A stretch of DNA of 64,000 nt, taken from the NCBI GenBank assembly GCA_040754335.1, contig JBFMCV010000002.1:1-64000 (forward strand), in the 5' to 3' direction. The notes below the pieces were generated by a model that searched no databases, was not told where the DNA came from, and saw only the letters and a list, made by a program, of their open reading frames with translations. Shown piece after piece: positions 16,334 through 24,480 of this stretch (position 1 is its first letter; each line of letters starts with the position of its first letter). Source of the DNA: Thermodesulfobacteriota bacterium. GTDB taxonomy: Bacteria > Desulfobacterota_D > UBA1144 > Nemesobacterales > UBA2774. A program made the translations under genes and the position numbers.

Positions 16334-17347
16334 ATGAATTGCGAGAGATGCAGCGAGATATTGGTCGAGTACATACACGGCGGGCTCAGCCCCGAGGAGA
16401 GGGCAATGGTCGCGGAGCACCTGAGCGAATGTAAGGAGTGCGCGCGCGAGCTCGAGGAGTATGTGGAGATAAGGAGGGTGGTGACGGAAGAATCCCCGCT
16501 GCCCGAACCCTCGCGGGAGGTCATGGCGAGGCTCTCCAAAGCCGCGAGGGATCGAGTCTCCCGCGAAAAGCGCCCTTTCTATAAGAGGTTGCCGTACTCT
16601 CCTTTCCTCATACCAGCGCTCTCCACCGCTATCGCGCTCATGGTCTGGTTCTACTACGGCAACTTGGGCAGGGACGTCATGGACACCGCTTCCTACGACG
16701 TGATGGCGAGGAAGATGAAGGAGCCCGGGAGCCGCATGGAAACAGTCGGGCAGGCGGCCCCTGATTCGAGGAGAGAATATCCGGCCGAGGCCGAATCTTC
16801 GCCCGCGCTCGGAGATATCGGGGAGTCAGGCGAAGGTATGCCTGCGGCTCCGGCGCCGCTTCCGCAGGAGGAAACGCGCGCCCTTTCGGACGATCTGCCG
16901 GACGCGGGTGACGGCGCCGAAGAGGTTTCACGAAATAAGGAGAGCGCACTTTTGGACGAAGCGTCCAAAAAATCGGAACCCGCGCGTCCGGCCGCGGAAG
17001 CGGAATCACTGACAGCCGACGCTGCGAAAGTCGATTACAGCGAACTCCTCCGGCTCGCGCAAAGGCAGCAGACGGAGGGGGACTGCGATGCTTCGATAAA
17101 GACGAACGAGATATTGCTCCAATCCTATCCGGAGCCGCCCGCAAACGTGCAGGCGCAGTCCTACCGCTCGCTCGCCGAGTGCTACGAGATGCAGGGGAAG
17201 CTCGACCTCGCCGTGATGAACTACACCCAGCTCGGCCGCGTCTCGCCCGGGGAGAGCGGCTTCGCCAACAGCAGGATCATGAGGATCAGGGACAGGTCGA
17301 TGCAGAAGATCGGCAGCACGAGCCCCGCCCCCTCGCCTGTGAATTAG
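16334..17347 (+). CDS. Membrane-anchored zinc-finger anti-sigma factor with TPR-like C-terminus
   Basis: Probable partner and inhibitor of the preceding sigma factor. The N-terminus has the ZAS motif His29-x3-Cys33-x2-Cys36 plus Cys3 and Cys6. One membrane helix is at about 91-108. Then come a long Ala/Glu/Pro-rich, probably disordered periplasmic linker (about 130-235) and two TPR-like helical repeats (about 237-320, SLAECYEMQGKLDLAVMNY). The external repeats could sense an envelope signal. It is far larger than minimal anti-sigma factors (about 90-200 residues). Confidence 0.88.
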   Translation: MNCERCSEILVEYIHGGLSPEERAMVAEHLSECKECARELEEYVEIRRVVTEESPLPEPSREVMARLSKAARDRVSREKRPFYKRLPYSPFLIPALSTAIALMVWFYYGNLGRDVMDTASYDVMARKMKEPGSRMETVGQAAPDSRREYPAEAESSPALGDIGESGEGMPAAPAPLPQEETRALSDDLPDAGDGAEEVSRNKESALLDEASKKSEPARPAAEAESLTADAAKVDYSELLRLAQRQQTEGDCDASIKTNEILLQSYPEPPANVQAQSYRSLAECYEMQGKLDLAVMNYTQLGRVSPGESGFANSRIMRIRDRSMQKIGSTSPAPSPVN

Positions 17348-17797
17348 TTCTCACTCATTCCTGAGATTGTGGCTCTTTGCGATGTCTCTATTTACCTACC
17401 AAGGTAAAAGAAAGGAACAATCTATTTTCTTCTTTTCCTTGATGAAAAGAAGCAAAAATCATCCGACTGTACATAATTTGCTAAAAATATCATATTAAGG
17501 CGAAAATGTTTTAATTCCGCCCCATCCCTAAAACATTTTTAGGCGCCTTAATACTCTATTTTCTTAACGCAAATTCTGTAATGTCGGAAGAATAAAAATA
17601 CGTGCTTCGACAGGCTTCCGGCTTCGTTAAAACTACGCCGGACATGCAGGACGAACGGGCGGGGAGTCGCTGCGGACGTATTGGATGCTGGCGGAAGCAG
17701 AAGTATTGGATGGAATCATAAAACACACATTGTGTGTGTGAAACTTTCCCCCACGCCGTTCGTAATAATCCCTAAATCCGCAGTAAGGAGATCGATC
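17348..17797. repeat. Repeat-rich gap with a 21-bp-stem palindrome
   Basis: 450 bp separate the anti-sigma and pspA genes. About 17,430-17,465 holds CTTGATGAAAAGAAGCAAAA, also found near 24,190. A large palindrome is at 17,493-17,553: TATTAAGGCG and AAAATGTTTTA pair with TAAAACATTTT and CGCCTTAATA, with a 4-nt bulge and a 15-nt loop. About 17,600-17,740 has family F/D text ending in ACACACATTGTGTGTGTG. No gene seen. Confidence 0.65.
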
Positions 17798-18463
17798 ATG
17801 GGACTTAAGAAGCGAGTGGGGCATATCGTGAAGTCGCAGCTTAGCGACTGGGTGTCGAGGGCGGAGGACCCGGAGAAAATGCTTAACCAGGCCGTAGAGG
17901 AGATGGAGGATGGGCTCGAGAAGGCGAGGGTGAAGATAGGAGCGCTCAGGTTCAGGATAGACGAGCAGGAGAAGCTCTCGAAAAGGATCGGGGAGCAGGT
18001 GAAGTACTGGCAGGAGAGGGCCGAGGACTACGTGAGGCGGGACATGGAGGAGAACGCCGTCGAGGCCGTGAGGAAGAAGAGGACGCTCGAGGAGAAGGCG
18101 AGGAGGCTCGCCGTTGCTCAGGCCGGGGACAGGGGGAAGCTGAAAGACTATGAAAGCCGTTACGCCGAGCTCGATCAGAGAGTCCAGGTTGCCAAGACGA
18201 AGAGGACGCTACTCCTTAAAGAGATCGGCGTCATGAAAGGTTCGCCCGCGTCGAAAGAGGACATAACGGGATGCGCCGGTGCTTACGCGGAAGAGCCGTT
18301 CGATGTCTTCAGGAAGGTCGAGGAGAGGGTCACGGAAGAGGCCGGGCTCTTTGCCGCTGACCGCGAGAAAGAGAGGGAGGAGCGCGAGCACGAAACCCGG
18401 CTCATACATGAAGAAGTCGAAAACCTGAGAAGGAATTTAAACAAGGGAGGCGGTAGGAAATGA
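17798..18463 (+). CDS. pspA: PspA/IM30 (ESCRT-III-like) family protein
   Basis: Peripheral inner-membrane protein of the phage-shock/Vipp1 family, which binds and repairs stressed membranes and forms helical assemblies. The 221 residues are nearly all charged coiled coil: GLKKRVGHIVKSQLSDWVSR is the amphipathic N-terminal helix, followed by the conserved EDPEKMLNQAVEEMEDGLEK. The ATG at 17,798 has TAAGGAG seven bases upstream; the longer frame extends into repeats. The next gene starts in an ATGA overlap. No PspF-type activator or sigma-54 site was seen; the ECF pair upstream may control it, but this is inference. Confidence 0.9.
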   Translation: MGLKKRVGHIVKSQLSDWVSRAEDPEKMLNQAVEEMEDGLEKARVKIGALRFRIDEQEKLSKRIGEQVKYWQERAEDYVRRDMEENAVEAVRKKRTLEEKARRLAVAQAGDRGKLKDYESRYAELDQRVQVAKTKRTLLLKEIGVMKGSPASKEDITGCAGAYAEEPFDVFRKVEERVTEEAGLFAADREKEREEREHETRLIHEEVENLRRNLNKGGGRK

Positions 18464-19872
18464 AGAACTTGAGCAGCATGGCAATCATCGGAATTTTTCT
18501 GCTTATATTCTCGGCGCTCGCGGGAGGGAAATATATATCCGCCTTCCCGACAATACCAAAGCCGAAGGAGAGAGATGTGAACATCGATACGGATCCGGTC
18601 ACGGACACGGTGACCTGGGACATAAAGCTGAGTCACCCTTACGTCGAGAAGGGGTCGCTCAGGGATATGTTCCTCAATCTGAGGATAAAGGGAAAGGAGG
18701 CTGAATTGAAGGAGAGGACTCCGGTAAACCTCGTCCTAGTGATAGACAGGAGCGGCTCTATGGGCGACAGGGGGAAGATAGAGTACGCGAGAGAGGCGGC
18801 GAAGCAGATAATCGCCGGGCTTAATAAGGAAGACAGGCTCGCCGTGGTCGCGTATTCGACGGACGTCGAGCTTTTATTCCCGATTCAGCCCCTCACGGAC
18901 AAGGACAGGGCGGCGTCCGTCGTGAGCGCCCTCTACCCGACGGACTCGACCAACCTCTCGGGCGGACTCGTAAAGGGGATAGAGCAGCTCGATTCGGTCA
19001 AGAGGGACGGGTACGTGAACCGCGTCATACTGCTTTCGGACGGCCTGGCTAACGAGGGTGTTACCGACGTCGGCGAGCTCGGCAGGATCGCGAGCCGCGC
19101 TTCGGAGAAGGGCATACACGTAACGACTATGGGGCTGGGCGTAGATTACGACGAGAACCTCATGATGAGCATCGCCGAGCACGGTGCGGGCAATTACTAC
19201 TTCATAGAGTCCCCGACGCAGCTTAGCGGAATTTTCCGGAAGGAGTTCGGGCAGATCGCCGCCACTGTCGCAAAGGACCCCGTGATAAGGATCGGGTTCG
19301 CGCCGGGCGTAACGCTCGAAGAGGTCTACGGATACATGTGGACCAGAACCCCGGACGGAGTTGCCGAGATAAAGCTCGGCGATTTTTTCGGGGGTCAGGA
19401 GAGGGACATACTCGTGAAACTGAAAGTGCCGGCGGGGAAAGAAGGACAGAACGACCTCGGGAAGGCCGCGCTCGAATTCAAGGACCTGCTTAATAACGAG
19501 AGTCCATCGGGTCTCGTGACGCCGCTTTCCTACGAAGTGACGGATGACGCTGACAAGGTCGCCCGGAACGAGAACAAGGACGTATCGGCGAGGTGGATAT
19601 CCGTCGACGCCTCGGGCGTCTATTATCAGGCGACGACGGCGTACGAAAGCGGAGACAGGCAGGGCGCGCTGTCTAAATTGAAGAGTGCGTATGACAGCAT
19701 CGCTAATCTCAACATGAGCCCCTACAAGAGCGCGAGGACGGTGGAGCAGGAGGCTGAGCTGAGGGACGCGATCGATAGCATCTCCGGCCCTGCCGCGCCC
19801 GCGCCGATGTCGGACGAGGGAAAGAAAATCATCAAGCAGCAGAAGGCTAACGCGAGAGAGGCTCAGAAGTAA
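18460..19872 (+). CDS. VWA-domain protein (YfbK-like), membrane-anchored or secreted
   Basis: Predicted extracytoplasmic von Willebrand factor A protein. An N-terminal hydrophobic segment (about 7-22) is a signal or anchor. A VIT-like beta region (about 45-88) precedes the VWA domain (about 90-260), whose MIDAS motif Asp96-x-Ser98-x-Ser100 (VIDRSGSM) is intact with a Thr in TDSTNLSGG. A beta-rich region and a helical C-terminus (about 390-470) follow. The start overlaps the pspA stop (ATGA), so the two are translationally coupled. Such VWA proteins bind partners through a divalent metal; the partner is unknown. Confidence 0.9.
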   Translation: MKNLSSMAIIGIFLLIFSALAGGKYISAFPTIPKPKERDVNIDTDPVTDTVTWDIKLSHPYVEKGSLRDMFLNLRIKGKEAELKERTPVNLVLVIDRSGSMGDRGKIEYAREAAKQIIAGLNKEDRLAVVAYSTDVELLFPIQPLTDKDRAASVVSALYPTDSTNLSGGLVKGIEQLDSVKRDGYVNRVILLSDGLANEGVTDVGELGRIASRASEKGIHVTTMGLGVDYDENLMMSIAEHGAGNYYFIESPTQLSGIFRKEFGQIAATVAKDPVIRIGFAPGVTLEEVYGYMWTRTPDGVAEIKLGDFFGGQERDILVKLKVPAGKEGQNDLGKAALEFKDLLNNESPSGLVTPLSYEVTDDADKVARNENKDVSARWISVDASGVYYQATTAYESGDRQGALSKLKSAYDSIANLNMSPYKSARTVEQEAELRDAIDSISGPAAPAPMSDEGKKIIKQQKANAREAQK

Positions 19873-19886
19873 AATTGTCCCCACAT

Positions 19887-20020
19887 TGTCATTGCGAGGG
19901 AGCGTATTTTGCGACCGCGGCAATCTCATGAATAAAGCGAGATGCTGAAACAAGTTCAGCATGACAAAAAAGTGAGATTACCGCGCTTCACTCACTTTCG
20001 TTCGCTTCCTCGCAATGACA
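19887..20020. repeat. Family A repeat, double copy
   Basis: Starts TGTCATTGCGAGGGAGCG and ends CCTCGCAATGACA, with inner GCAATCTCATGAATAAAGCG and GCTGAAACAAGTTCAGCATG. It occupies most of the gap between the VWA gene and the following membrane protein gene. Confidence 0.75.
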
Positions 20021-20062
20021 GTTTTTTTTGTGATTGGTCAAGAGACGAACAAGGAGACTCAA

Positions 20063-20686
20063 ATGAAAGCCGAGATAAAATCATTCATAGTTCCGGTGCT
20101 CCTCTCGGGCGTGTGGGGCGTAATAGCGTTCCTCGGCGGGTATGCGGTCTTCAATATGTTTTCACCGGGGCGCGCGTTCTTCTACCCGATACTGCTTGCG
20201 GGGGTCGTATTCGCTTCGACCTTCTCGAAATTCGAGAACGGGAGCGTGGTGTCGGGATCGAGGGCCGCGGTCACGGGTTTCGCGTCGGGGTTCATATACC
20301 TCCTCGTATCGCCGTTATTTCCTCTCCTGGCATCCATACTCGCGGGGGCGTGCCTGGGCGGGGGACTATCTGCGGGAAGTCGCAGGTTCGGAGGGTTCCT
20401 CGATGGAGTTATCTCTACGCTTAAAGGTATGATTATTCTCCCGCTCGTCATAGTCTCGGGCGAGTTCCTGAGCGTGCTCGCACTTATCTACACGAATTCG
20501 GTTCTCCTCTGCTGCTTCATCTGGGGGGCGTGGCTGGGTCTCGGCGTCTGCCTCATCCGCTTCCCTGTTTTCGGGAAGGGGGGCAAACGGGATGAGCTTC
20601 GAATGATCCCCGGGCTCGAAGAGTTCAGGGAGGAATCCAGGGAAATCGAGAGGGATTTGAGGGAGTTTAACGAGGGGATCGGTTGA
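20063..20686 (+). CDS. Integral membrane protein of unknown family
   Basis: 207 residues from the ATG at 20,063, which has AAGGAG six bases upstream. About five or six hydrophobic helices (first at about 8-30) with small-residue runs such as LAGACLGGGLSAGSR, then a charged C-terminal tail (ELRMIPGLEEFREESREIER) probably forming a cytosolic amphipathic helix. No family is recognised. It follows pspA and the VWA gene on the same strand after a repeat and may belong to the same envelope locus. Confidence 0.7.
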   Translation: MKAEIKSFIVPVLLSGVWGVIAFLGGYAVFNMFSPGRAFFYPILLAGVVFASTFSKFENGSVVSGSRAAVTGFASGFIYLLVSPLFPLLASILAGACLGGGLSAGSRRFGGFLDGVISTLKGMIILPLVIVSGEFLSVLALIYTNSVLLCCFIWGAWLGLGVCLIRFPVFGKGGKRDELRMIPGLEEFREESREIERDLREFNEGIG

Positions 20687-20845
20687 GCGCCTTACCGGAC
20701 TTATGATTACCCTACTAGGCTCACTTTTAATCCTGGCAACTACTCAATGTCCCCCGTCGGTTTTAAGGCGAAATTAATGTGTTACTCAAGGTATTCCATA
20801 AATCCTCGATTTGCTGTAAAATAAGTGAAACGGAGGATGACTGGA

Positions 20846-21571
20846 ATGAGGCACTTCACACTTACGGCGTTTCTGATCCTGGCGATAGCTGTCGCCTACG
20901 GAGTTTTAGAATCGCATTATTCTCACGCGGCCGACACCGGCCCGCAGCCGGACGCAGTCAATCCGAACCAGGTCGAGACCGCGGATGAGGCTCTTGACGT
21001 TGAGATAGAGGAAATAGAGCCCGAGCCCCAGCGCCTCTACTGCGCCGAGCAGTGGACGATGCTCTACAAGGGGCAGAAGGCGGACATCAAGGTCACGACC
21101 CGCGGGCAGTATAACGAGATCGCGGTGTTCAGCTGCCCCGACTGCAGCCTCGACGAGCACTACGTGAAACCGTTCCTCGAGTCCGAGTACAGGGGAAAGA
21201 CGGGCCTCATGAGGCTCCACGAATGCGGCTTCACTCAGGCCGTGTTCAAGGGGTTCAGGGGGACCGAGGCGATAGTCGTCGACGTGCCGCGCGTATTTCC
21301 CGACCCGAACCGGCTCCTCTGCGTGAACGACTGGAGCGAGCAGTATCAGAAGGATTATCCCACCATACATATTTCATCGAGGGGCGACCTCAACGAGGCG
21401 ATCGTTTTCTCCTGCCTCAACTGCCCCTTCCAGAAGTCGTTCATCGCGCCTTTCCTCCTCACGGTTTCCGACGGCAAGACCGCCATGGAGCGGATGAAGG
21501 AGTGCGGCTTCACCGAGGTCGTGTTCACGAACCCGATGGGCACGAGGGAAGTCGTGAGGAAAGTGCGCTGA
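20846..21571 (+). CDS. Secreted protein with two tandem cysteine-rich repeats
   Basis: 241-residue predicted periplasmic protein of unknown function. After the signal peptide (about 1-28) and an acidic linker come two homologous units of about 85 residues. Unit 1 has RLYCAEQW, FSCPDC, KPFLESEYRGKTGLMRLHEC and GFTQAVF; unit 2 has RLLCVNDW, FSCLNC, APFLLTVSDGKTAMERMKEC and GFTEVVF. Each keeps four Cys (C...CxxC...C), so it probably binds metal or forms disulfides. The ATG at 20,846 is preferred over the upstream GTG because GGAGG is nine bases before it. Confidence 0.7.
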   Translation: MRHFTLTAFLILAIAVAYGVLESHYSHAADTGPQPDAVNPNQVETADEALDVEIEEIEPEPQRLYCAEQWTMLYKGQKADIKVTTRGQYNEIAVFSCPDCSLDEHYVKPFLESEYRGKTGLMRLHECGFTQAVFKGFRGTEAIVVDVPRVFPDPNRLLCVNDWSEQYQKDYPTIHISSRGDLNEAIVFSCLNCPFQKSFIAPFLLTVSDGKTAMERMKECGFTEVVFTNPMGTREVVRKVR

Positions 21572-21659
21572 CCTGCGCTTGACAATCCCGTGATTGAGAA
21601 TAGCTTAATCCTGCGGCCGGGGACAAAGTCCTCGGACTCTTGAGCAAGGAGCATCGACC

Positions 21660-21878
21660 GTGGGCGACGTCGGGACGTTCCCCTTCGGCTGGGTGAGGGG
21701 CGAGGGCAGCGACAACTGGCAGATTATATGGGACCCGAAGACGAAGACCGTTTTCGCCGAGGGGGCCTTGTCCAGGAAGGTGCTCAAGCTCGGGGAGTCA
21801 TCCACGTGGGAAGAGGCCAAGCGCTTCGCCGACAGGGTGATTAATGATCCCGGGGATTATTTCCCCGGTCGAGTGTGA
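21660..21878 (+). CDS. Small hypothetical protein
   Basis: 72 codons from GTG, with AAGGAG eight bases before it. The product (GDVGTFPFGWVRGEGSDNW, then WDPKTKTVFAEG and STWEEAKRFADRV) is rich in Trp and charged residues, with no signal peptide or membrane segment. It resembles no family I recognise. Codon use is like its neighbours, which favours a real gene. Confidence 0.55.
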   Translation: MGDVGTFPFGWVRGEGSDNWQIIWDPKTKTVFAEGALSRKVLKLGESSTWEEAKRFADRVINDPGDYFPGRV

Positions 21879-21969
21879 TCTGCCTCCCGGTATTCTTTCC
21901 CTTTACGTTCATCGGCTATTCTCTCAACCCAATCTCTGCTAAAATAGAGCCTGACCAGTTTTATGTATC

Positions 21970-22116
21970 TGTCTTCGCGAGGCCACGTTAGTGGCCGTGG
22001 CGATCTCTTTTTTTGTCATCCTGAACCATGTCCTGAACTCGTTTCAGGATCTATTCAGGATCTCGTCTTTTTCTTGAGATTGCCGCGGTCGCAAAGTGCG
22101 CTCCCTCGCAATGACA
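21970..22116. repeat. Family A repeat, long version
   Basis: TGTCTTCGCGAGGCCACG to CCTCGCAATGACA with an insert carrying GTCATCCTGAACCATGTCC and CAGGATCTATTCAGGATC. The same insert is nearly identical at about 38,368-38,440, so this is a composite mobile-type repeat. It precedes the alpha/beta hydrolase pair. Confidence 0.75.
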
Positions 22117-22182
22117 ATGAAGGAGCTGCAGTAGCGCTTCGCAGAAATCAATCATGAGCAAACATTGCATGCGGATGCTGAT

Positions 22183-23082
22183 ATGAAATACATGGAGCAG
22201 GAGCTGGTTTCCATACCCTCGGGCGAGGGCAAGGTAGACGCGCTTTACTACCACAGCACTGTGAAGGACGACCGTATACCGGAGAGGGACGTAGGCATCG
22301 TGCATGTCCACGGGTTCCTCGGCAATTTCTTGGACGGGAGCCAGCGCTTCCTCCCGCCGATACTCGCCGAGGCCGGGTACTCCTCGCTCGCCATAAACAC
22401 GCGCATGGCGAACTTCGGCCTCTTCTTCGGCTACGGGATAATAGACGACGTCATGCCCCAGATAGACGCCGCTGTCGATTACCTCGTCAGGCTCGGGTAC
22501 AAGAAGGTCATCATCTCCGGGTACAGCCTCGGCACGTGCATTGTGCTCAGGTACGCGTCGCTCAGGAGCGACCCCGAGCGCTACCCTCATCTCAAAGGCG
22601 TCATGTCGCTCGCGACTCCCTATTCTATGCCCGAATCTATAAGGAAGCGGTGGAACAGGTGGGGGAGCGAGCCCTCGTACGACGAGGTTTACGAAGAGGC
22701 GAAAGAGATACTGAAGCCCGACCCGTACAACACGCAGCACGACAGGACGATACTCATATATAAAGGCCGCGGGAATACGTACCTCCCCTGGCACACGGAG
22801 ATCTACACGTACAAGACCTGGTGGTTCCTCGCGGGGCCTGAGGCTTATATGGCGAAGGCGTACCTCAAGATGGAGAGGATAAAGCTCCCGCTGCTGTTGA
22901 TCCAGGGATGGTACGACGACATCGTGAAGCCCGAAGAGACTCACAGCCTCGCGGACATTGCGATACAGTCGGGCAACCAGGACGTCTCCGCCTTTTACGT
23001 GAACGCGGGACACACGTTCGAGGGGAAAGAGGAAGAGCTGGGGGAGATCATCGTCAGGTGGCTCGACAAGAGGTTCAGATAA
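22183..23082 (+). CDS. Alpha/beta hydrolase, paralogue 1
   Basis: Predicted cytosolic alpha/beta-hydrolase-fold esterase or lipase-like enzyme, substrate unknown. About 299 residues with oxyanion-hole text VHGFLGN near 41-47, nucleophile elbow GYSLG with Ser about 115, an acidic residue in GWYDDIV (about 245) and His in AGHTF (about 277). The ATG at 22,183 is the first in frame; a TTG at 22,165 or the ATG at 22,192 are alternatives and none has a clear Shine-Dalgarno. The next gene is a divergent paralogue 18 bp on. Confidence 0.85.
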   Translation: MKYMEQELVSIPSGEGKVDALYYHSTVKDDRIPERDVGIVHVHGFLGNFLDGSQRFLPPILAEAGYSSLAINTRMANFGLFFGYGIIDDVMPQIDAAVDYLVRLGYKKVIISGYSLGTCIVLRYASLRSDPERYPHLKGVMSLATPYSMPESIRKRWNRWGSEPSYDEVYEEAKEILKPDPYNTQHDRTILIYKGRGNTYLPWHTEIYTYKTWWFLAGPEAYMAKAYLKMERIKLPLLLIQGWYDDIVKPEETHSLADIAIQSGNQDVSAFYVNAGHTFEGKEEELGEIIVRWLDKRFR

Positions 23083-23100
23083 GGGAACGGACGGTCAGAA

Positions 23101-24012
23101 ATGGTTCCGAGACAGAGAAAGCTCCTCTCATTCAGCGCCCCGGACGGTTTTCTTATAAACGCCGTCCTCGTGTCGGGCGAATTCGAGAAAGAAAAGGACC
23201 TGTATAACACGCCCATAGTCCTCCTCGTCCACGGCGTGCTCGGGCATTTCCTCGCGAGGGGGACGCCGAGGCTCCTTCCAAACGCGCTCGTCGAAAGGGG
23301 CATCAGCTCTCTCTCCATAAACACGAGGCTCGCGTTCACGGGCCAGATATTCGGCGGGGGGATATTCGACGACTCGGTGCTCGACATAGACGCCGCGGTC
23401 GGCGCCCTCGTTGCCGAAGGGTTCAAAAAGATATACGTCCTCGGATGGAGCCTCGGGGCGAACATCACCGTCTATTATGCCGTGCGCGGCGCACACAGGA
23501 ACGTGAAGGGAGTCATACTCGAAGGATGCTCGTCGTCGCTCCCCCTCTCGCACAAGCGGAGGCTCGACAAGTGGCAGAGCATACCGTCCTACGAGCACAT
23601 ATACGAGCTCGCGAAAAAGGTGCTCAAGCCCGACCCGTCAGAGACGAAGAACGACAGGATATTCGTCGTCTACAGGGCGTGGGGCCCTTCGTTCGACCCC
23701 GCTGACTGCGAGATGTTCACGTACAGGACGTGGTGGTACATGAGGAGCCCCGAGGCGCAGAACGCGAAGACGAACGAGATAATCTCGGGCGTGAGGGTGC
23801 CTGTGCTCTTCATACACGGCGAGCAGGACGACGTAGTCGGGGCGGACGAGGTCAACGAGCTCCTGGGGACTCTCAGGAAGTCGGGGAATAAAAAAGCCGA
23901 ATTGACCTTTATTCCGGGCGCCAAGCACGACTGCATGGAAAACCCCGCGTTCACTGTAAATACTGTAGTCGAGTGGATTAACAAGTCGGCGGGAGGGAGG
24001 AAGAAGGGATGA
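23101..24012 (+). CDS. Alpha/beta hydrolase, paralogue 2
   Basis: Second alpha/beta hydrolase (303 residues) with the same plan: VHGVLGHF near 43-50, nucleophile elbow GWSLG (Ser117), Asp in EQDDVVG (about 243-244) and His276 in GAKHDCME. It shares with paralogue 1 SINTR, W...SYDE/SYEHIYE, LKPDP, a TYKTWW/TYRTWW block and the catalytic elements, so the pair probably arose by tandem duplication. No strong ribosome-binding site precedes the ATG. The two probably form an operon and may act on related acyl esters. Confidence 0.85.
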   Translation: MVPRQRKLLSFSAPDGFLINAVLVSGEFEKEKDLYNTPIVLLVHGVLGHFLARGTPRLLPNALVERGISSLSINTRLAFTGQIFGGGIFDDSVLDIDAAVGALVAEGFKKIYVLGWSLGANITVYYAVRGAHRNVKGVILEGCSSSLPLSHKRRLDKWQSIPSYEHIYELAKKVLKPDPSETKNDRIFVVYRAWGPSFDPADCEMFTYRTWWYMRSPEAQNAKTNEIISGVRVPVLFIHGEQDDVVGADEVNELLGTLRKSGNKKAELTFIPGAKHDCMENPAFTVNTVVEWINKSAGGRKKG

Positions 24013-24459
24013 GAGGGGCCGTGTTTTTTTCTGTCTTCGCGAGGGAGCGTAGCGACCGTGGCGATCTCGTTCCCTTATCTTGTCATTTCGAACGCATGCG
24101 AGAAATCTATTGTTTATCTTGTATTTCCCTCCTTTACTAAAGGAGGGCCAGGGTGGATTTTAAACAAAATTAAAATTATCTTTTTCTTCTTTGTCTTGAT
24201 ACAAAGAAGCAAAAATCACACACGTAGTGTGTCTTACGGTCGTTACGTAGCTACAGGTGCATATCCGACAATCGTAGGAATTGAGCGGTAGCGGAGGTTA
24301 AGGCAGAATCTCGGCTAAAATATCTTATTACGGCTAAAATCGATAGATTCCTCCTGCAATCCTTCGGGAGTGATACCCGTTCAACCCTTCGACAAGCTCA
24401 GGACGAACGGGTTTGGCTTCATTGCCGGTTTAAGCAGTGAAGATACATGAGGATCGCAT
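24013..24459. repeat. Repeat mosaic upstream of the L-2-hydroxyglutarate oxidase gene
   Basis: In order: half a family A element (about 24,032-24,070), half a family B element (24,081-24,116), family G text (CTTTACTAAAGGAGGGCC), CTTGATACAAAGAAGCAAAA (near 24,190), a small palindrome ACACACGTAGTGTGT at about 24,219-24,233, and a family F/D element from 24,373 that continues across the start codon of the next gene. No gene seen. Confidence 0.7.
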
Positions 24460-24480
24460 ATGAGTACACATTCTGCGCAG
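24373..24480 (+). repeat. Family F/D composite repeat carrying the next gene's start
   Basis: CTTCGACAAGCTCAGGACGA, ACGGGTTTGGCTTC, CCGGTTTAAGCAG, TACATGAGGATCGCATATGAG, then ACACATTCTGCGCAG. It aligns without gaps to 53,747-53,825 and in part to 10,270-10,330, 37,606-37,670 (inverted) and 48,335-48,378 (inverted). The GAGGA at 24,449-24,453 and ATG at 24,460 inside it are the apparent initiation site of the oxidase gene. Confidence 0.7.
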
